Shown: positions 41,372 to 50,940, numbered from the stretch's first letter. The stretch: 64,000 nt of DNA from CBDCXF01 sp965223755 (GCA_965223755.1 CBDCXF010000002.1:744001-808000), one strand, 5' to 3'. Translations and numbers: made by a program. The notes: a model not told the origin generated them from the letters alone.

Positions 41372-42371
41372 AGTCCTCGACCTTCTCTGCCAACGAACCG
41401 ACCTGGATGGCGCCGCTACCGAGACTGTTTTTCGAGAACTGGTAGCGGGAAAGCTGGATCCTCTGTTCGTCGCCGCATTCCTCGCCGCCCTTCGCTCCAA
41501 AGGAGAAACGCCGTCGGAAGTGGCTGGAGCGGCGAAGGCGCTGCTGGACAGCGCCTTGCCGTTTCCACGCCCCGACTACCCGTTCGCCGACTTGGTCGGA
41601 ACCGGCGGTGACGGAGCCGGCACCATCAATCTCTCGACTGCAGCGGCTCTTACGGTGGCCGCGGCCGGTTTGCCGGTCGCCAAACATGGCAACCGCTCGG
41701 TCTCATCCCAATGCGGATCGGCTGATGTCTTGGAAGCATTGGGAGTGCGCATCGACCCCCAACCGGATGTCGCTCGCCGGGGCCTGGACGAGTGCGGTTT
41801 CTGTTTTCTCTTCGCGCCGCAATATCACTCCGGATTGAAGCATGCGATGCCGGTGCGGAAAGCCCTCGGCATTCGTACGACGATGAATCTGCTCGGGCCG
41901 CTGGTCAATCCAGCACGACCGACTATCTTGCTGGTCGGGGTCTACGATCCCCGCATCCTGCATCTGGTGGGCGCCGCACTCTCCGATCTCGACGCGGACA
42001 TGGCATTGGTCGTCCACGGGAGTGGAATCGACGAAGTGGCGTTGCACGGTTCCACCGATGCCGTTCGCTTGCACGACGGCCAACTCGAGAGTTTGCACAT
42101 CGTTCCCGAGGAAGTCGGTCTGCAGCGACACGCTCTTGAGGGTCTGCGCGGTGGCGATGCCGACGCAAACGCGGCGCGACTGAGGAGCATTCTTGCCGGG
42201 CAAGGGTCGTCCGCCGAAGCTGCCGCGGTAGCGCTCAATGCCGGAGCGTTGCTGTGGATCTCGGGGCACTCCGAGTCTTTGACCGAAGGAGTGAAGCGAG
42301 CTGGCGGTGTCTTGGCCACGGGCAAACCACTTGAGGTGGTCGAGGCCTATGGAGCAATCTCCCATGGCTGA
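41364..42371 (+). CDS. trpD: Anthranilate phosphoribosyltransferase
   Basis: TrpD (335 aa) transfers phosphoribose to anthranilate. Start ATG 41364 lies in the trpG end; the frame is open 45 bp upstream only within trpG. Motifs include VGTGGDGAGTINLSTAAA (PRPP-binding), KHGNRSVSSQCGSADVLEALG and RTTMNLLGPLVNPA. The last codons overlap trpC-trpF by 8 bp. Family length and order are normal. Confidence 0.96.
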   Translation: MREVLDLLCQRTDLDGAATETVFRELVAGKLDPLFVAAFLAALRSKGETPSEVAGAAKALLDSALPFPRPDYPFADLVGTGGDGAGTINLSTAAALTVAAAGLPVAKHGNRSVSSQCGSADVLEALGVRIDPQPDVARRGLDECGFCFLFAPQYHSGLKHAMPVRKALGIRTTMNLLGPLVNPARPTILLVGVYDPRILHLVGAALSDLDADMALVVHGSGIDEVALHGSTDAVRLHDGQLESLHIVPEEVGLQRHALEGLRGGDADANAARLRSILAGQGSSAEAAAVALNAGALLWISGHSESLTEGVKRAGGVLATGKPLEVVEAYGAISHG

Positions 42372-43833
42372 GCCCGAATCTGGACTCCTGCGCCCATCCG
42401 CGGGGAAAGCGTCCGTCCTCGAGGAAATCGTCGCGAGCTGCCGCAAACGGCTCGAGGCACGGATGCACGGTCGATCTTTGGCGGGGTTGCTTGAGGCGGC
42501 GAGCCCGAGCCAACGCGGCCTGACCAAAGCGCTCCAGCGTCCGGGAGCGCGTTTCATCCTTGAAATGAAGCGCCGATCTCCGTCACGAGGCAATCTGCGA
42601 CCACTGGCGACCGTCCAGGAGATGAGCGCCGCCTATCGCGGACTTGCCGACGCCGTCAGCGTCCTGACAGAACCGGACTTTTTCGGCGGATCCTTGACCG
42701 ACCTCGAACAGATGAGCTCGGCTATCGATATCCCCATCTTGCAAAAGGACTTCATTCTTGACCCCTTCCAGATTGTGGACGCACGCCTGCATGGCGCCGA
42801 CGCCGTCTTGCTGATGCTGTCCGTTGTGAACGACCGCACCGCGCGCGAGTGCTTGGAGATGTGCGAAAAGCTGAGGGTCGACGCCCTTGTAGAAGTTCAC
42901 GATGAGGAGGAACTGCAGCGCGCAATTGAACTAGATGTTCCGCTGATCGGCATCAACAACCGAGACTTGCGGACTCTAGAAGTCGACCCAACCACGACCG
43001 AGCGTCTGGCGCCAAGGGTTCCTGACAATCGAATTCTGGTGGCCGAATCGGGGATTGCCAGCGCTAAGGAAGTTGCGCGTTTGGCTCCGCTGGTTGACGG
43101 GTTTCTGGTCGGAAGCTCGCTGATGGTGGACCCGGATCTGCGCGGAGCCGCAGCCGCACTGGTGTCGGGACGAATCAAGATCTGTGGTTTGACTCGAGCC
43201 GAAGACGCGGTCGCTGCGGCGCGGATCGGTGCTTGGCGTCTGGGGGCCGTATTGGCTCCGGATTCACCTCGACGCACGACTCCAGAGGCGGCGCGGCGCA
43301 TGACCGAGGCCACAGAACTGCCAACCGTCGCGGTGTTCCGATCCCAGGCAGTCGACGAGATCGCTCGTTTGGCCGACGAAGCCGGCGCGCCTTGCGTTCA
43401 AATCCACCAAGACCTTTCCATCGCAGACATCCAAGGATTGCGCGACGCTCTTCCAGGGGTCGAGATCTGGGGCGCGACCGGCTTCACGCCAAACCGCAAA
43501 GTCGAGGCGATTCCCACTCTGCCGGTGGATCGCATGGTCTTGGATGCCGCGGTCAACGGACGCAGTGGCGGCACCGGACGTCAGCTCGATTGGGAACGCT
43601 TTTCCCACTTGCTCGGATTCGAGAAGACCATCCTTGCCGGAGGGATTCGTCCCGACAATGCCCTTCGTGCACGGAACTACGGCGCCTACGCTTTGGATCT
43701 GAGTTCCGGAGTCGAGTCGGAGCCGGGGATCAAAGATCACCGCAAACTGGCGGCGTTACAAGATGCCCTGCGCGCCGCCAGCAGCCCCGACTTTCGACAT
43801 CGGGCGGCCCCAGATACGGAGACCTCACCATGA
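42364..43833 (+). CDS. trpCF: Fused indole-3-glycerol-phosphate synthase and phosphoribosylanthranilate isomerase
   Basis: A 489-residue bifunctional enzyme. The TrpC domain (about 1-250) has ILEMKRRSPSRG, ILQKDFILDPFQI, INNRDLRTLEVD and LVAESGI. The TrpF domain (about 255-489) has RIKICGLTRAEDA with the catalytic Cys, VAVFRSQAVDEIA and VLDAAVNGRSGGTG with the catalytic Asp. The start ATG 42364 has GGAG 9 bases ahead. Fusion order C-F is as in E. coli but is less common outside Proteobacteria. The gene overlaps trpD (8 bp) and trpB (ATGA). Confidence 0.94.
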   Translation: MAEPESGLLRPSAGKASVLEEIVASCRKRLEARMHGRSLAGLLEAASPSQRGLTKALQRPGARFILEMKRRSPSRGNLRPLATVQEMSAAYRGLADAVSVLTEPDFFGGSLTDLEQMSSAIDIPILQKDFILDPFQIVDARLHGADAVLLMLSVVNDRTARECLEMCEKLRVDALVEVHDEEELQRAIELDVPLIGINNRDLRTLEVDPTTTERLAPRVPDNRILVAESGIASAKEVARLAPLVDGFLVGSSLMVDPDLRGAAAALVSGRIKICGLTRAEDAVAAARIGAWRLGAVLAPDSPRRTTPEAARRMTEATELPTVAVFRSQAVDEIARLADEAGAPCVQIHQDLSIADIQGLRDALPGVEIWGATGFTPNRKVEAIPTLPVDRMVLDAAVNGRSGGTGRQLDWERFSHLLGFEKTILAGGIRPDNALRARNYGAYALDLSSGVESEPGIKDHRKLAALQDALRAASSPDFRHRAAPDTETSP

Positions 43834-45014
43834 CCTTTGCCGCATCGACCCGCTTTGGCGAGTACGGTGGCGCCTTTGTTCCGCAAATCCTCGTCCCTGC
43901 TCTCAGCCAACTTGAACAAGCCTGGCTCGCCGCTCGGGAGGATCGCTCCTTCCAGAGCGAACTCAACGCCCTTCTTGCCGACTACGCCGGCCGCCCCACC
44001 CCCCTGACGCGCTGCAGCAATCTCTCCGGCGAGGGAGTGGACATCTATCTCAAGCGCGAGGACTTGCTGCACGGAGGCGCCCACAAGACCAACCAAGTGC
44101 TGGCGCAAGGACTGCTCACTCGGGCGATGGGCAAGAAGCGGGTGATCGCCGAAACCGGAGCCGGCCAGCACGGCGTCGCCTGCGCCTTGGTCGGTGCGTT
44201 GCTCAACCTCGAGACGGTTGTCTATATGGGCGCCAAAGACATAAAACGCCAGCAGCCCAACGTCTACCGAATGCGCTTGATGGGCGCTGAGGTGGTGCCG
44301 GTGGACAGTGGCAGCGGCACCCTCAAAGACGCCATCAACGAGGCCTTACGCGATTGGTCGGCGTCCTACGAGTCCAGCCACTACCTGCTGGGCACGGCCG
44401 CGGGACCGCACCCCTATCCGAGCATGGTCGCCGACTTCCAGAAAATCATCGGCGATGAAGCGCGCGAACAGATCCTCGGCGCCGCCGGTCGGTTGCCCGA
44501 TCAGATCATTGCCTGCGTCGGCGGCGGATCCAACGCCATCGGCATCTTTCAAGCCTTCCTCGACGATGAGGTGGAGTTGATCGGCGTTGAACCGGGGGGC
44601 TCTGGAACCAGGCATGGTGCGACCTTGGGCCGCGGTCGTCCGGGTGTTCTGCATGGTGCGTTCAGTTACCTTCTGCACGATCCAGACGGGCAAATATCGG
44701 AAAGTCACTCCGTCTCCGCTGGACTCGACTATCCGGGTGTCGGGCCCCAGCACGCCCAACTCAAGGACAGCGGGCGAGCCCGCTACACCGAAGCAACCGA
44801 CGACCAGGCTCTTGAGGCGTTCCACCAACTCGCCCGGGGCGAAGGCATTCTTCCGGCGTTCGAGTCCGCGCACGCGTTGGCCTACGCCTTCCAGGAGGCC
44901 GAGCGCCTTCGCGCCGGAGGTGTTGAAGCAACGCTTCTCGTCAACCTCTCCGGGCGCGGCGACAAAGACGTGCCGACAGCCATGGCATTTACAGCTGAAG
45001 GTAGCGAATCATGA
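43830..45014 (+). CDS. trpB: Tryptophan synthase beta subunit
   Basis: TrpB (394 aa) joins indole and serine. The ATG at 43830 (GGAG upstream) gives the usual N-terminus with FGEYGGAFVPQILVPAL; the much longer open frame upstream lies inside trpCF. The PLP lysine is Lys86 in GGAHKTNQV. Other motifs are AETGAGQHGVACAL, RLMGAEVVPVDSG, VGGGSNAIGIF (phosphate loop) and SAGLDYPGVGP. It overlaps trpA (ATGA), consistent with equimolar synthesis of the alpha2beta2 complex. Confidence 0.97.
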   Translation: MTFAASTRFGEYGGAFVPQILVPALSQLEQAWLAAREDRSFQSELNALLADYAGRPTPLTRCSNLSGEGVDIYLKREDLLHGGAHKTNQVLAQGLLTRAMGKKRVIAETGAGQHGVACALVGALLNLETVVYMGAKDIKRQQPNVYRMRLMGAEVVPVDSGSGTLKDAINEALRDWSASYESSHYLLGTAAGPHPYPSMVADFQKIIGDEAREQILGAAGRLPDQIIACVGGGSNAIGIFQAFLDDEVELIGVEPGGSGTRHGATLGRGRPGVLHGAFSYLLHDPDGQISESHSVSAGLDYPGVGPQHAQLKDSGRARYTEATDDQALEAFHQLARGEGILPAFESAHALAYAFQEAERLRAGGVEATLLVNLSGRGDKDVPTAMAFTAEGSES

Positions 45015-45835
45015 TTGACCGCTACGCAGAGCTGTTCGCCAGGGCGGCCGCTGAGAAACGAGGCGTCTTCGTGCCGTTTGTGGTGCTGGGCGACCCAGGC
45101 CCTGCAACCTCAGACCGCATCCTCGACGCCTTGGTCGAGGGTGGTGCCGACGCGCTGGAACTCGGCATCCCCCACTCCGACCCGATCGCCGACGGACCGG
45201 TAATCCAAAGAGCGGGGCGGCGATCGCTCAATGCCGGAACGACCGTGGGCTCCTGCCTGGATCAATTGGCCCGCTTTCGACAGCGACACAACGACATCCC
45301 GGTTGGCGTCCTCACCTACGCCAACCTTGCCATCGCCCGGGGCGTTGATCGCTTCTATGGCGATCTAGCAGAAGCAGGTGTCGATTCGGCTCTCCTGGCC
45401 GACGTTCCCGTCGAGGAGGCAGAGCCCTTCGTCACCGCTGCAAGGACGACGGGCATCCATCCCATCTTGATCGCGCCGCCCAACGCCGATGACGCCACGC
45501 TCAAGTCGGTGGCAGATCTTTCCGGTGGCTACACCTACTGCGTCGCCCGTCCGGGCGTCACCGGCAAGCGAGAAGAGCTTGGCGAAGATGCGTTTGGACT
45601 GTTTTCAAGACTTCGTCAGTTGGGCGCTCCGCCCACGCTCCTCGGTTTCGGCATCAGCGCACCCGAGCACGTCCGTAGGGCCATCGCGGCAGGTGCCGCC
45701 GGGGCCATTTCGGGCTCGGCCGTAGTCGCGCGAATCGAAGATCGCCTCAAACAAGGCGAAGATCCGTTCGCCGCGGTCAAGGAATGCGTTCTATCGATGC
45801 GCTCCGCCGGAGGGACGCCAACCGGTGCTCAATGA
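45011..45835 (+). CDS. trpA: Tryptophan synthase alpha subunit
   Basis: TrpA (274 aa) splits indole-3-glycerol phosphate. The catalytic Glu is in LELGIPHSDP and the Asp in DPIADGPVIQ. Barrel motifs LLADVPVEEA, IAPPN, TYCVARPGVTG and LGFGISAPEHV follow. It is the last trp gene; a 7-bp hairpin GGCGACC/GGTCGCC (45849-45868) lies between it and the convergent nucleotidyltransferase but has no T-tract, so termination there is uncertain. Confidence 0.96.
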   Translation: MIDRYAELFARAAAEKRGVFVPFVVLGDPGPATSDRILDALVEGGADALELGIPHSDPIADGPVIQRAGRRSLNAGTTVGSCLDQLARFRQRHNDIPVGVLTYANLAIARGVDRFYGDLAEAGVDSALLADVPVEEAEPFVTAARTTGIHPILIAPPNADDATLKSVADLSGGYTYCVARPGVTGKREELGEDAFGLFSRLRQLGAPPTLLGFGISAPEHVRRAIAAGAAGAISGSAVVARIEDRLKQGEDPFAAVKECVLSMRSAGGTPTGAQ

Positions 45836-45858
45836 AGCGTGTTGGCGGGGCGACCAGC

Positions 45859-46338
45859 CTAGGTCGCCTCGCGCCTCAGGACCTGCTCCCAAATGCCACG
45901 CAAATGCTTGTCGGAGCCGCCGCGACGAAAGTACTCCATCTTCATCAGAATCACGTCCTCCGGCGTAGCGAATGAGGCTTCGAACCCCGGCTGAGCTTGG
46001 ACTCGAACCGCCCGGGCAAAACGACTCTTGTTGAACGGCGTCGACTCCGCGACCATGAAGTCAACTTTGAGCCCCGACCCTGGGTGAATTAGATTGAATT
46101 GTCCCTCGCGTCCGACAGCTTCTTTCGCCGCCTCTTCGCTTATATAAAAATCGGGCGAAGAAAACTCTTCGACCAACAAGGATGCATTCTTCGCAGAGAG
46201 CGACACGACGATGTCGATGTCATTGGTGAACCGAGGTTCGCCGTAAAAAATGGTCGCAATCGACCCAGTGACGAAGTAGGGAATACCGAGGTCTTCCAGA
46301 GCTTGCACAACCCTGCGAAGAAGCTCATCCTGTGCCAC
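45859..46338 (-). CDS. Nucleotidyltransferase-fold protein (possible toxin of a TA-like pair)
   Basis: The GTG at 46338 has GGAGG upstream; the ORF is open further 5' without signals. The 159-residue product contains YFVTGSIATIFYGEPRFTNDIDIVV in two blocks: GS then a DxD pair, the minimal nucleotidyltransferase catalytic motif, as in DUF6036/AbiEii-like proteins. The C-terminal LATPEDVILMKMEYFRRGG-type segment fits that group. The upstream 71-residue gene overlaps its start by 14 bp. A toxin-antitoxin role is plausible but unproven. Confidence 0.7.
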   Translation of the reverse strand: MAQDELLRRVVQALEDLGIPYFVTGSIATIFYGEPRFTNDIDIVVSLSAKNASLLVEEFSSPDFYISEEAAKEAVGREGQFNLIHPGSGLKVDFMVAESTPFNKSRFARAVRVQAQPGFEASFATPEDVILMKMEYFRRGGSDKHLRGIWEQVLRREAT

Positions 46339-46540
46339 GCGATAGCCTCCTGGAGACTTCCTTGCGAGTCTTTGACTTCGACCATTCCGGGTGACTGGCC
46401 TCAAGGTGACTTGTGAGCATCCGCCGTGCCGCAGAGTACATTTCGCTGGCGATGCGCAGCCGCTCCGCTCCACTCATCGAACGCAATACAGCAGCCATTT
46501 CGGGATCGAGGCGTTCGATTGACGCAAGCTCAGAACCCAT
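46325..46540 (-). CDS. Small helical partner of the nucleotidyltransferase
   Basis: This 71-residue protein (MGSELASIERLDPEMAAVL..., then SGAERLRIASEMYSAARRML) is rich in Arg, Lys and Glu and predicted all-helical. It overlaps the start of the nucleotidyltransferase gene by 14 bp, so the two are coupled. Small helical genes upstream of this nucleotidyltransferase type resemble antitoxins in gene order. I do not recognise a named family. Confidence 0.55.
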   Translation of the reverse strand: MGSELASIERLDPEMAAVLRSMSGAERLRIASEMYSAARRMLTSHLEASHPEWSKSKTRKEVSRRLSRGTG

Positions 46541-46584
46541 ACCTTTAGAATCCTACCCTGGGCACTACAAGTCTAGGCCGGGAT

Positions 46585-49173
46585 CTAGGGGTTCTCAATC
46601 AGCAACAACTCATTGGCTACCTCGCCGCGGGCAACGGCCAACCGCGTGAGGTCGGGGGAGACGGCAAAGGCGTGGATGTCGCCACTGCGGAAGTCGGTGA
46701 CCTGGCGTGCTTCGCCCGACTCCACCGACACTTCGAAGATGTTCATGGTGCCCTCGACGATGCGAACTTCATAGATCGACTCGTCACTAGCCCATGGCGA
46801 AGTTACAACGGAGTGAGACTCGAGAATCTTCGCCGGTGTCGATGCGTCGGCCGCGAAGATCCCAGTGCGGTAGGCACCGTCAACCAGAATATGAGAGTTG
46901 AAGCGAGCTCCGTCGGGTGAGAATTGCACAAGATGACTCGAGCCGTCATAGATCGGGATTGGCTCGCCCCCGTTCCAGGGCACGCGCACCATGCGCAGCC
47001 CTGTGTCAACAAGAAGGGGAAAGAACACCCATTCGCCATCTGGGGACAAGCCTGGGTTGCCATCGGTGATTTTGTCCGGAGGCGATAACCTGCGCGCCAA
47101 GCGCGCGTCGTCGTCGCTGAAACCGTAGACCCCGTATCGCTCCCCGCGCCAACCTCCACCGTAGACAACCTTGTCTGCGGCAGCAGCGGGTTGGTGAGCC
47201 CCATGCGTTGTCAGCACCCTATCGGAGCCGGTCTCCAGATCGACCTGCCACAGTTGCCAGTCCTCACCATGCGGTGCGTGGTAGATGAGAGTCTGGCTAT
47301 CACGCCACGCGACACCGTCGGCACCATCACGCGGCCCCGAACTCGTGGCGACCGGCCTTGCCGTCTCGGGAGCATCGACAGGAACGACCCACAACTGGGA
47401 CCGGACGTCGTGACGAATGGTCACCACGAGCGCGCCGTCGGCGGAGCGGTCGCATCCTGAGTAGTCGTGGAAATCGGTTGAGAGCGGCGAAGTTGTCCCT
47501 GAGGCCCGGTCCAACCTCCAGATTTGGTGCGCCGAACCTTCGCTGCGGCCAGTGACCAAAATCGACTCTCCTTGCGAATCAGGACAGATGTCGGAGATAG
47601 TGCTGAACGCTATGGTTGAAGGAATCGATACCGGATCGCCCCCGTCAGCGGAAACGACGAACAAACCCTCAGTGCGCTCGCTACCGATTTCCACCAAGAG
47701 GTCGCGCGAAGAGCTATCCCAAACAACACTCCAAAACTCCCGACCTTCAAGTTCCGTTCGTGAACGCAGCGCTCCGTCCTCCACCGACACCACCTCGAGT
47801 ACGTTCCAGGGATCGTTGAACTCGTCGGCGCGCACCGCCGCCACCCACTGTCCGTCCGGGGAAATTGCGGCGTTGATGACTCGCTCCAGAAGACGTTCCG
47901 AGGCGCCGCCCAAGATCGGGACTCGGTGCAGCTCGAACGCCGCCCCGGATTGACCGGAGACGTAGTAAAGATAATTGCCATCACCGCTGAAACGGAGACC
48001 GCCGATAGAAAAGTCGTGTGCCGGACCGGAGACCAATTCGATGTCGGAACCGGTCTCGACCTGCTGGAGACGCACGGAATGGGCTTGCAGCGAAGTACTC
48101 TCGTACGCGACGTAGCGACCATCGGGAGAGATCGCCGAAGAATTCGGGGTCCCCTGAGTGGTCAACCTCCGAACCTCTTGCCGCGCCGCCGGCTCGTCCC
48201 CGGGATCGCGTTGCAGCCAGAGGACCGCGAGCGCTACCGCCGCGACTGCCGCCAATGCCCACGGAACCCACCGCCAGCGTGGCTTAGCGGGAGCAACCGC
48301 TGCCGGTACCTCCAACGAGCCCGAATCCAACTCCTCTTTGAGTTCCAACAAATCGTTGCGCAGGTCGAGAGCCGTCTGGTAACGCCGCCGCGGGTCCTTC
48401 TGCAGGCAGCGGCGCACGATCCGGCCAAGATGCCTAGGGAACTGCGACCGCACTTCGGTGACCGAAGTGGGATCGTCACGCAGGATTGAACTGATCACCG
48501 ACATGCCGCTCTCCCCCTGAAAGGGGCGCTCACCGGTGGCCATCTCGTAGAGCATCACCCCGAGAGAAAAGATGTCGCTGCGGTGGTCGACGGGCTTGCC
48601 CTCCGCTTGCTCGGGCGACATGTAGGCCACCGTTCCCAGAATGCGGCCTTCTTCGGTCAGGCTTTCGGTTGAGCCGATGCTCTCGGCCAGATCCATTCCT
48701 TCAGCGGTCTTGGCGAGGCCGAAATCGAGTACGCGGACGCGATCCTCAGTGTCGATGAGAACGTTGGCCGGCTTGAGGTCACGGTGAGTGATGCCTTGTT
48801 TGTGGGCGGCGGCCACGGCCTCCGCCAGCGGCACCGCGACTTCGAAAAAATTTGCCAAGGCCATTCCCTGACGCGGAATGTGTTTCGCCAGCGGCTTACC
48901 GTCCACCAACTCCATGACCAGGAAGAGCTGTTCGTCCTCTTCTTCGATCGAATGAAGGGTGACGATGTTGGGATGCTGCAACGCCGCAACCGTCTTGGCT
49001 TCTCGCTCGAAGCGGGTCCGGCGCTGGGCGTTATCGGAGAGGGATCGAGGAAGTATCTTGAGTGCGACCTTGCGCCCCAGCCGTTGATCTAGGGCCTCAT
49101 ACACTTCTCCCATGCCGCCCTTGCCGAGCAGTTTGACGATCTTGTAGTGGCCTAGTAGGCGACCGGGTTCCAC
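46585..49173 (-). CDS. Serine/threonine protein kinase with C-terminal TolB-like propeller
   Basis: This 862-residue protein starts with GTG after GGAGAGG. The kinase domain (about 10-275) is complete: glycine loop LGKGGMGEVY, Lys in VALKIL, catalytic HRDLKPANV, DFG in LDFGLAK and the YMSPEQAEG segment. A transmembrane helix (about 298-318) leads to a large beta-propeller of TolB/WD40-like repeats with ISPDGRYVAYES-type blades. Such kinase-propeller fusions are typical of Acidobacteriota; the outer domain may sense a ligand. Confidence 0.9.
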   Translation of the reverse strand: MEPGRLLGHYKIVKLLGKGGMGEVYEALDQRLGRKVALKILPRSLSDNAQRRTRFEREAKTVAALQHPNIVTLHSIEEEDEQLFLVMELVDGKPLAKHIPRQGMALANFFEVAVPLAEAVAAAHKQGITHRDLKPANVLIDTEDRVRVLDFGLAKTAEGMDLAESIGSTESLTEEGRILGTVAYMSPEQAEGKPVDHRSDIFSLGVMLYEMATGERPFQGESGMSVISSILRDDPTSVTEVRSQFPRHLGRIVRRCLQKDPRRRYQTALDLRNDLLELKEELDSGSLEVPAAVAPAKPRWRWVPWALAAVAAVALAVLWLQRDPGDEPAARQEVRRLTTQGTPNSSAISPDGRYVAYESTSLQAHSVRLQQVETGSDIELVSGPAHDFSIGGLRFSGDGNYLYYVSGQSGAAFELHRVPILGGASERLLERVINAAISPDGQWVAAVRADEFNDPWNVLEVVSVEDGALRSRTELEGREFWSVVWDSSSRDLLVEIGSERTEGLFVVSADGGDPVSIPSTIAFSTISDICPDSQGESILVTGRSEGSAHQIWRLDRASGTTSPLSTDFHDYSGCDRSADGALVVTIRHDVRSQLWVVPVDAPETARPVATSSGPRDGADGVAWRDSQTLIYHAPHGEDWQLWQVDLETGSDRVLTTHGAHQPAAAADKVVYGGGWRGERYGVYGFSDDDARLARRLSPPDKITDGNPGLSPDGEWVFFPLLVDTGLRMVRVPWNGGEPIPIYDGSSHLVQFSPDGARFNSHILVDGAYRTGIFAADASTPAKILESHSVVTSPWASDESIYEVRIVEGTMNIFEVSVESGEARQVTDFRSGDIHAFAVSPDLTRLAVARGEVANELLLIENP

Positions 49174-49338
49174 AGCCTCTCCAAAAAAACCGGCGCTGAT
49201 TGTACCGGTTCGTTGGTTTTCAGCCGGGCTTCGAGGCCGGCGCGCCGAGATTCAGACATGCAGTATTCTCAGTAGCAGCGACCGCCGTTTTCGGCGCATC
49301 GTGAATTCTCATTGCGCCGTTCGGCCTGCGACACCAAG

Positions 49339-50940
49339 ATGCCTAAGCGATCGCCCCATGAGCAGCGTATGGCGAAGATCAGCCGACGCTTGGTCCCCTC
49401 CGAGTTCCTTGACGACCCAGTCCTCCGGGCAGCAATTCAGCGTAGCGCTCAAATGGACATCGCGGCTCGGAAGGAGCTTCGGGATCTCCGCAGGAAAATC
49501 GACCTCCTAGGGCACAGGGTATCGAACTCATCTTCTGGGCTTCGAATGGCGACGGAACTGCGTAGGTTCTGGCTCGAATACTTCGAGCGGTTCTTGCAGC
49601 ACGGTCCTCATTCGTTACCTTCAAGTTTCAATGTAATCGAAGCCTTTTTGGAGTTTGAAGCGGAGCTATTTACGTTCGCGCTGCGCCCCGAGAATGAACA
49701 TATTCTGGCGTTCGGTCACTACCTAGACTGGTACACCGCAGGCGGCTTTCCAGACGCGCCAGGATCGCTGGTCGACATAATGGACGAAGGACTCATCTAC
49801 TCGTACGACTTTGTTCTTTCTTCTGATCGACCACTTCTCAGAGCTGGTTCATCCAAACTTTCCATTGCCGGCATCTCCCTGGTAAGGCACGGTGACGAAC
49901 TATCCGTGCTCCTACTTGCCGGGGAAGACCCACCGGTGCTGGCTGAACACTCAGATGACGCAGTTTCCGCTTCTGGCAAAGAGGCACTACGCCCAGCAGC
50001 AAAGCTAAGCAGCGAAGACAGGATGCTGGAAGGCTTCCCAAGTTGCAGTCGGGTCTTGCTTGCTACCCGCTTCGACCTTTCGAGTAGCTCAAGCGATGTT
50101 CGTTACCTGCTGGTGGACTTAGGCAACTCGTACCAAATCGCCACCGATGACTATGATGCGATCACGCGCGCCTTTCGTTTTGAGCCTTTTGATCCGCGGC
50201 TCACCAAACTCCGAGAAGCCCAAGCCGCCAGTTTAGCCCGGTATGCGGATCTGTTCTCAGCCTCAGCCTCTCTGATGTACCTACCGGCGTTTTTCCTTGC
50301 TCAATCCCACAACTGGCACGACACAGAATTCCTTACGGAGCTTGGCATTGAGATCGAGGACCCGAAGACCAAGCGCTCACACCGCGAGATGGGAGGCAGG
50401 TACTTAAGACCGAGGCGACGGGTTCGATGCCTGACAGCACCTTATGCTGCAACGTCTGCTGGTTTTAGCGTACGACCACCGGAGTTGGAGTTCGCGTCAG
50501 AAGGCTACTGGAAGGCGCTGCCTCCCAGTCAGTTCGGCACGACGCCCGATGGACACGCGATCGTAGGCAAAACGTGGGTCAAGCGCACTGAGGCCTGGGA
50601 GTCAAGCACGCCGGCTGAATTTCTGGCGCAGAGAGCAACCCCCACACGCACCTGTCAGGAGTACGTTTACGTCGCACGTAGCCCTTCTCACGAATCGGAT
50701 CTGTATAAGGTGGGCATGACAACGAGGGACGTTCCCACAAGGCTCTCCGAGCTTTCTGCCTCGACAGCTGCGCCGCTACCGTTTGAGACCCTCGCCCGCT
50801 GGCCCGTCGCAGATGCTGCGGCTGCAGAAGCAGAGGTCCACGATGCGCTAGCCCAGTATCGCGTGTCACCTCGGCGAGAATTTTTCCACGCGCCGCTCTC
50901 TACGATCATACAAACCATCGACCGAGTGCTGGCCCGCTAA
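49339..50940 (+). CDS. Protein with C-terminal GIY-YIG/T5orf172-like domain
   Basis: This is about 533 residues from ATG 49339 (open from a TTG at 49312; no clear ribosome-binding site at either). The last 100 residues read EYVYVARSPSHESDLYKVGM, TTRDVPTRLSELSAST, EAEVHDALAQYRV and REFFHAPL. This is the pattern of T5orf172/MUG113-type GIY-YIG domains, with Y, K, R, E and a final F positioned as in active nucleases. The 400-residue N-terminal part has no recognised domain except an early coiled coil. It stands alone between unrelated genes, suggesting an accessory or mobile origin. Confidence 0.6.
   Translation: MPKRSPHEQRMAKISRRLVPSEFLDDPVLRAAIQRSAQMDIAARKELRDLRRKIDLLGHRVSNSSSGLRMATELRRFWLEYFERFLQHGPHSLPSSFNVIEAFLEFEAELFTFALRPENEHILAFGHYLDWYTAGGFPDAPGSLVDIMDEGLIYSYDFVLSSDRPLLRAGSSKLSIAGISLVRHGDELSVLLLAGEDPPVLAEHSDDAVSASGKEALRPAAKLSSEDRMLEGFPSCSRVLLATRFDLSSSSSDVRYLLVDLGNSYQIATDDYDAITRAFRFEPFDPRLTKLREAQAASLARYADLFSASASLMYLPAFFLAQSHNWHDTEFLTELGIEIEDPKTKRSHREMGGRYLRPRRRVRCLTAPYAATSAGFSVRPPELEFASEGYWKALPPSQFGTTPDGHAIVGKTWVKRTEAWESSTPAEFLAQRATPTRTCQEYVYVARSPSHESDLYKVGMTTRDVPTRLSELSASTAAPLPFETLARWPVADAAAAEAEVHDALAQYRVSPRREFFHAPLSTIIQTIDRVLAR

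Noticed and set aside
45849..45868. Bidirectional terminator between trpA and the nucleotidyltransferase
   Set aside because: The 7-bp stem lacks a T-tract on both strands and overlaps the stop of the minus-strand gene, so I do not list it as a terminator.
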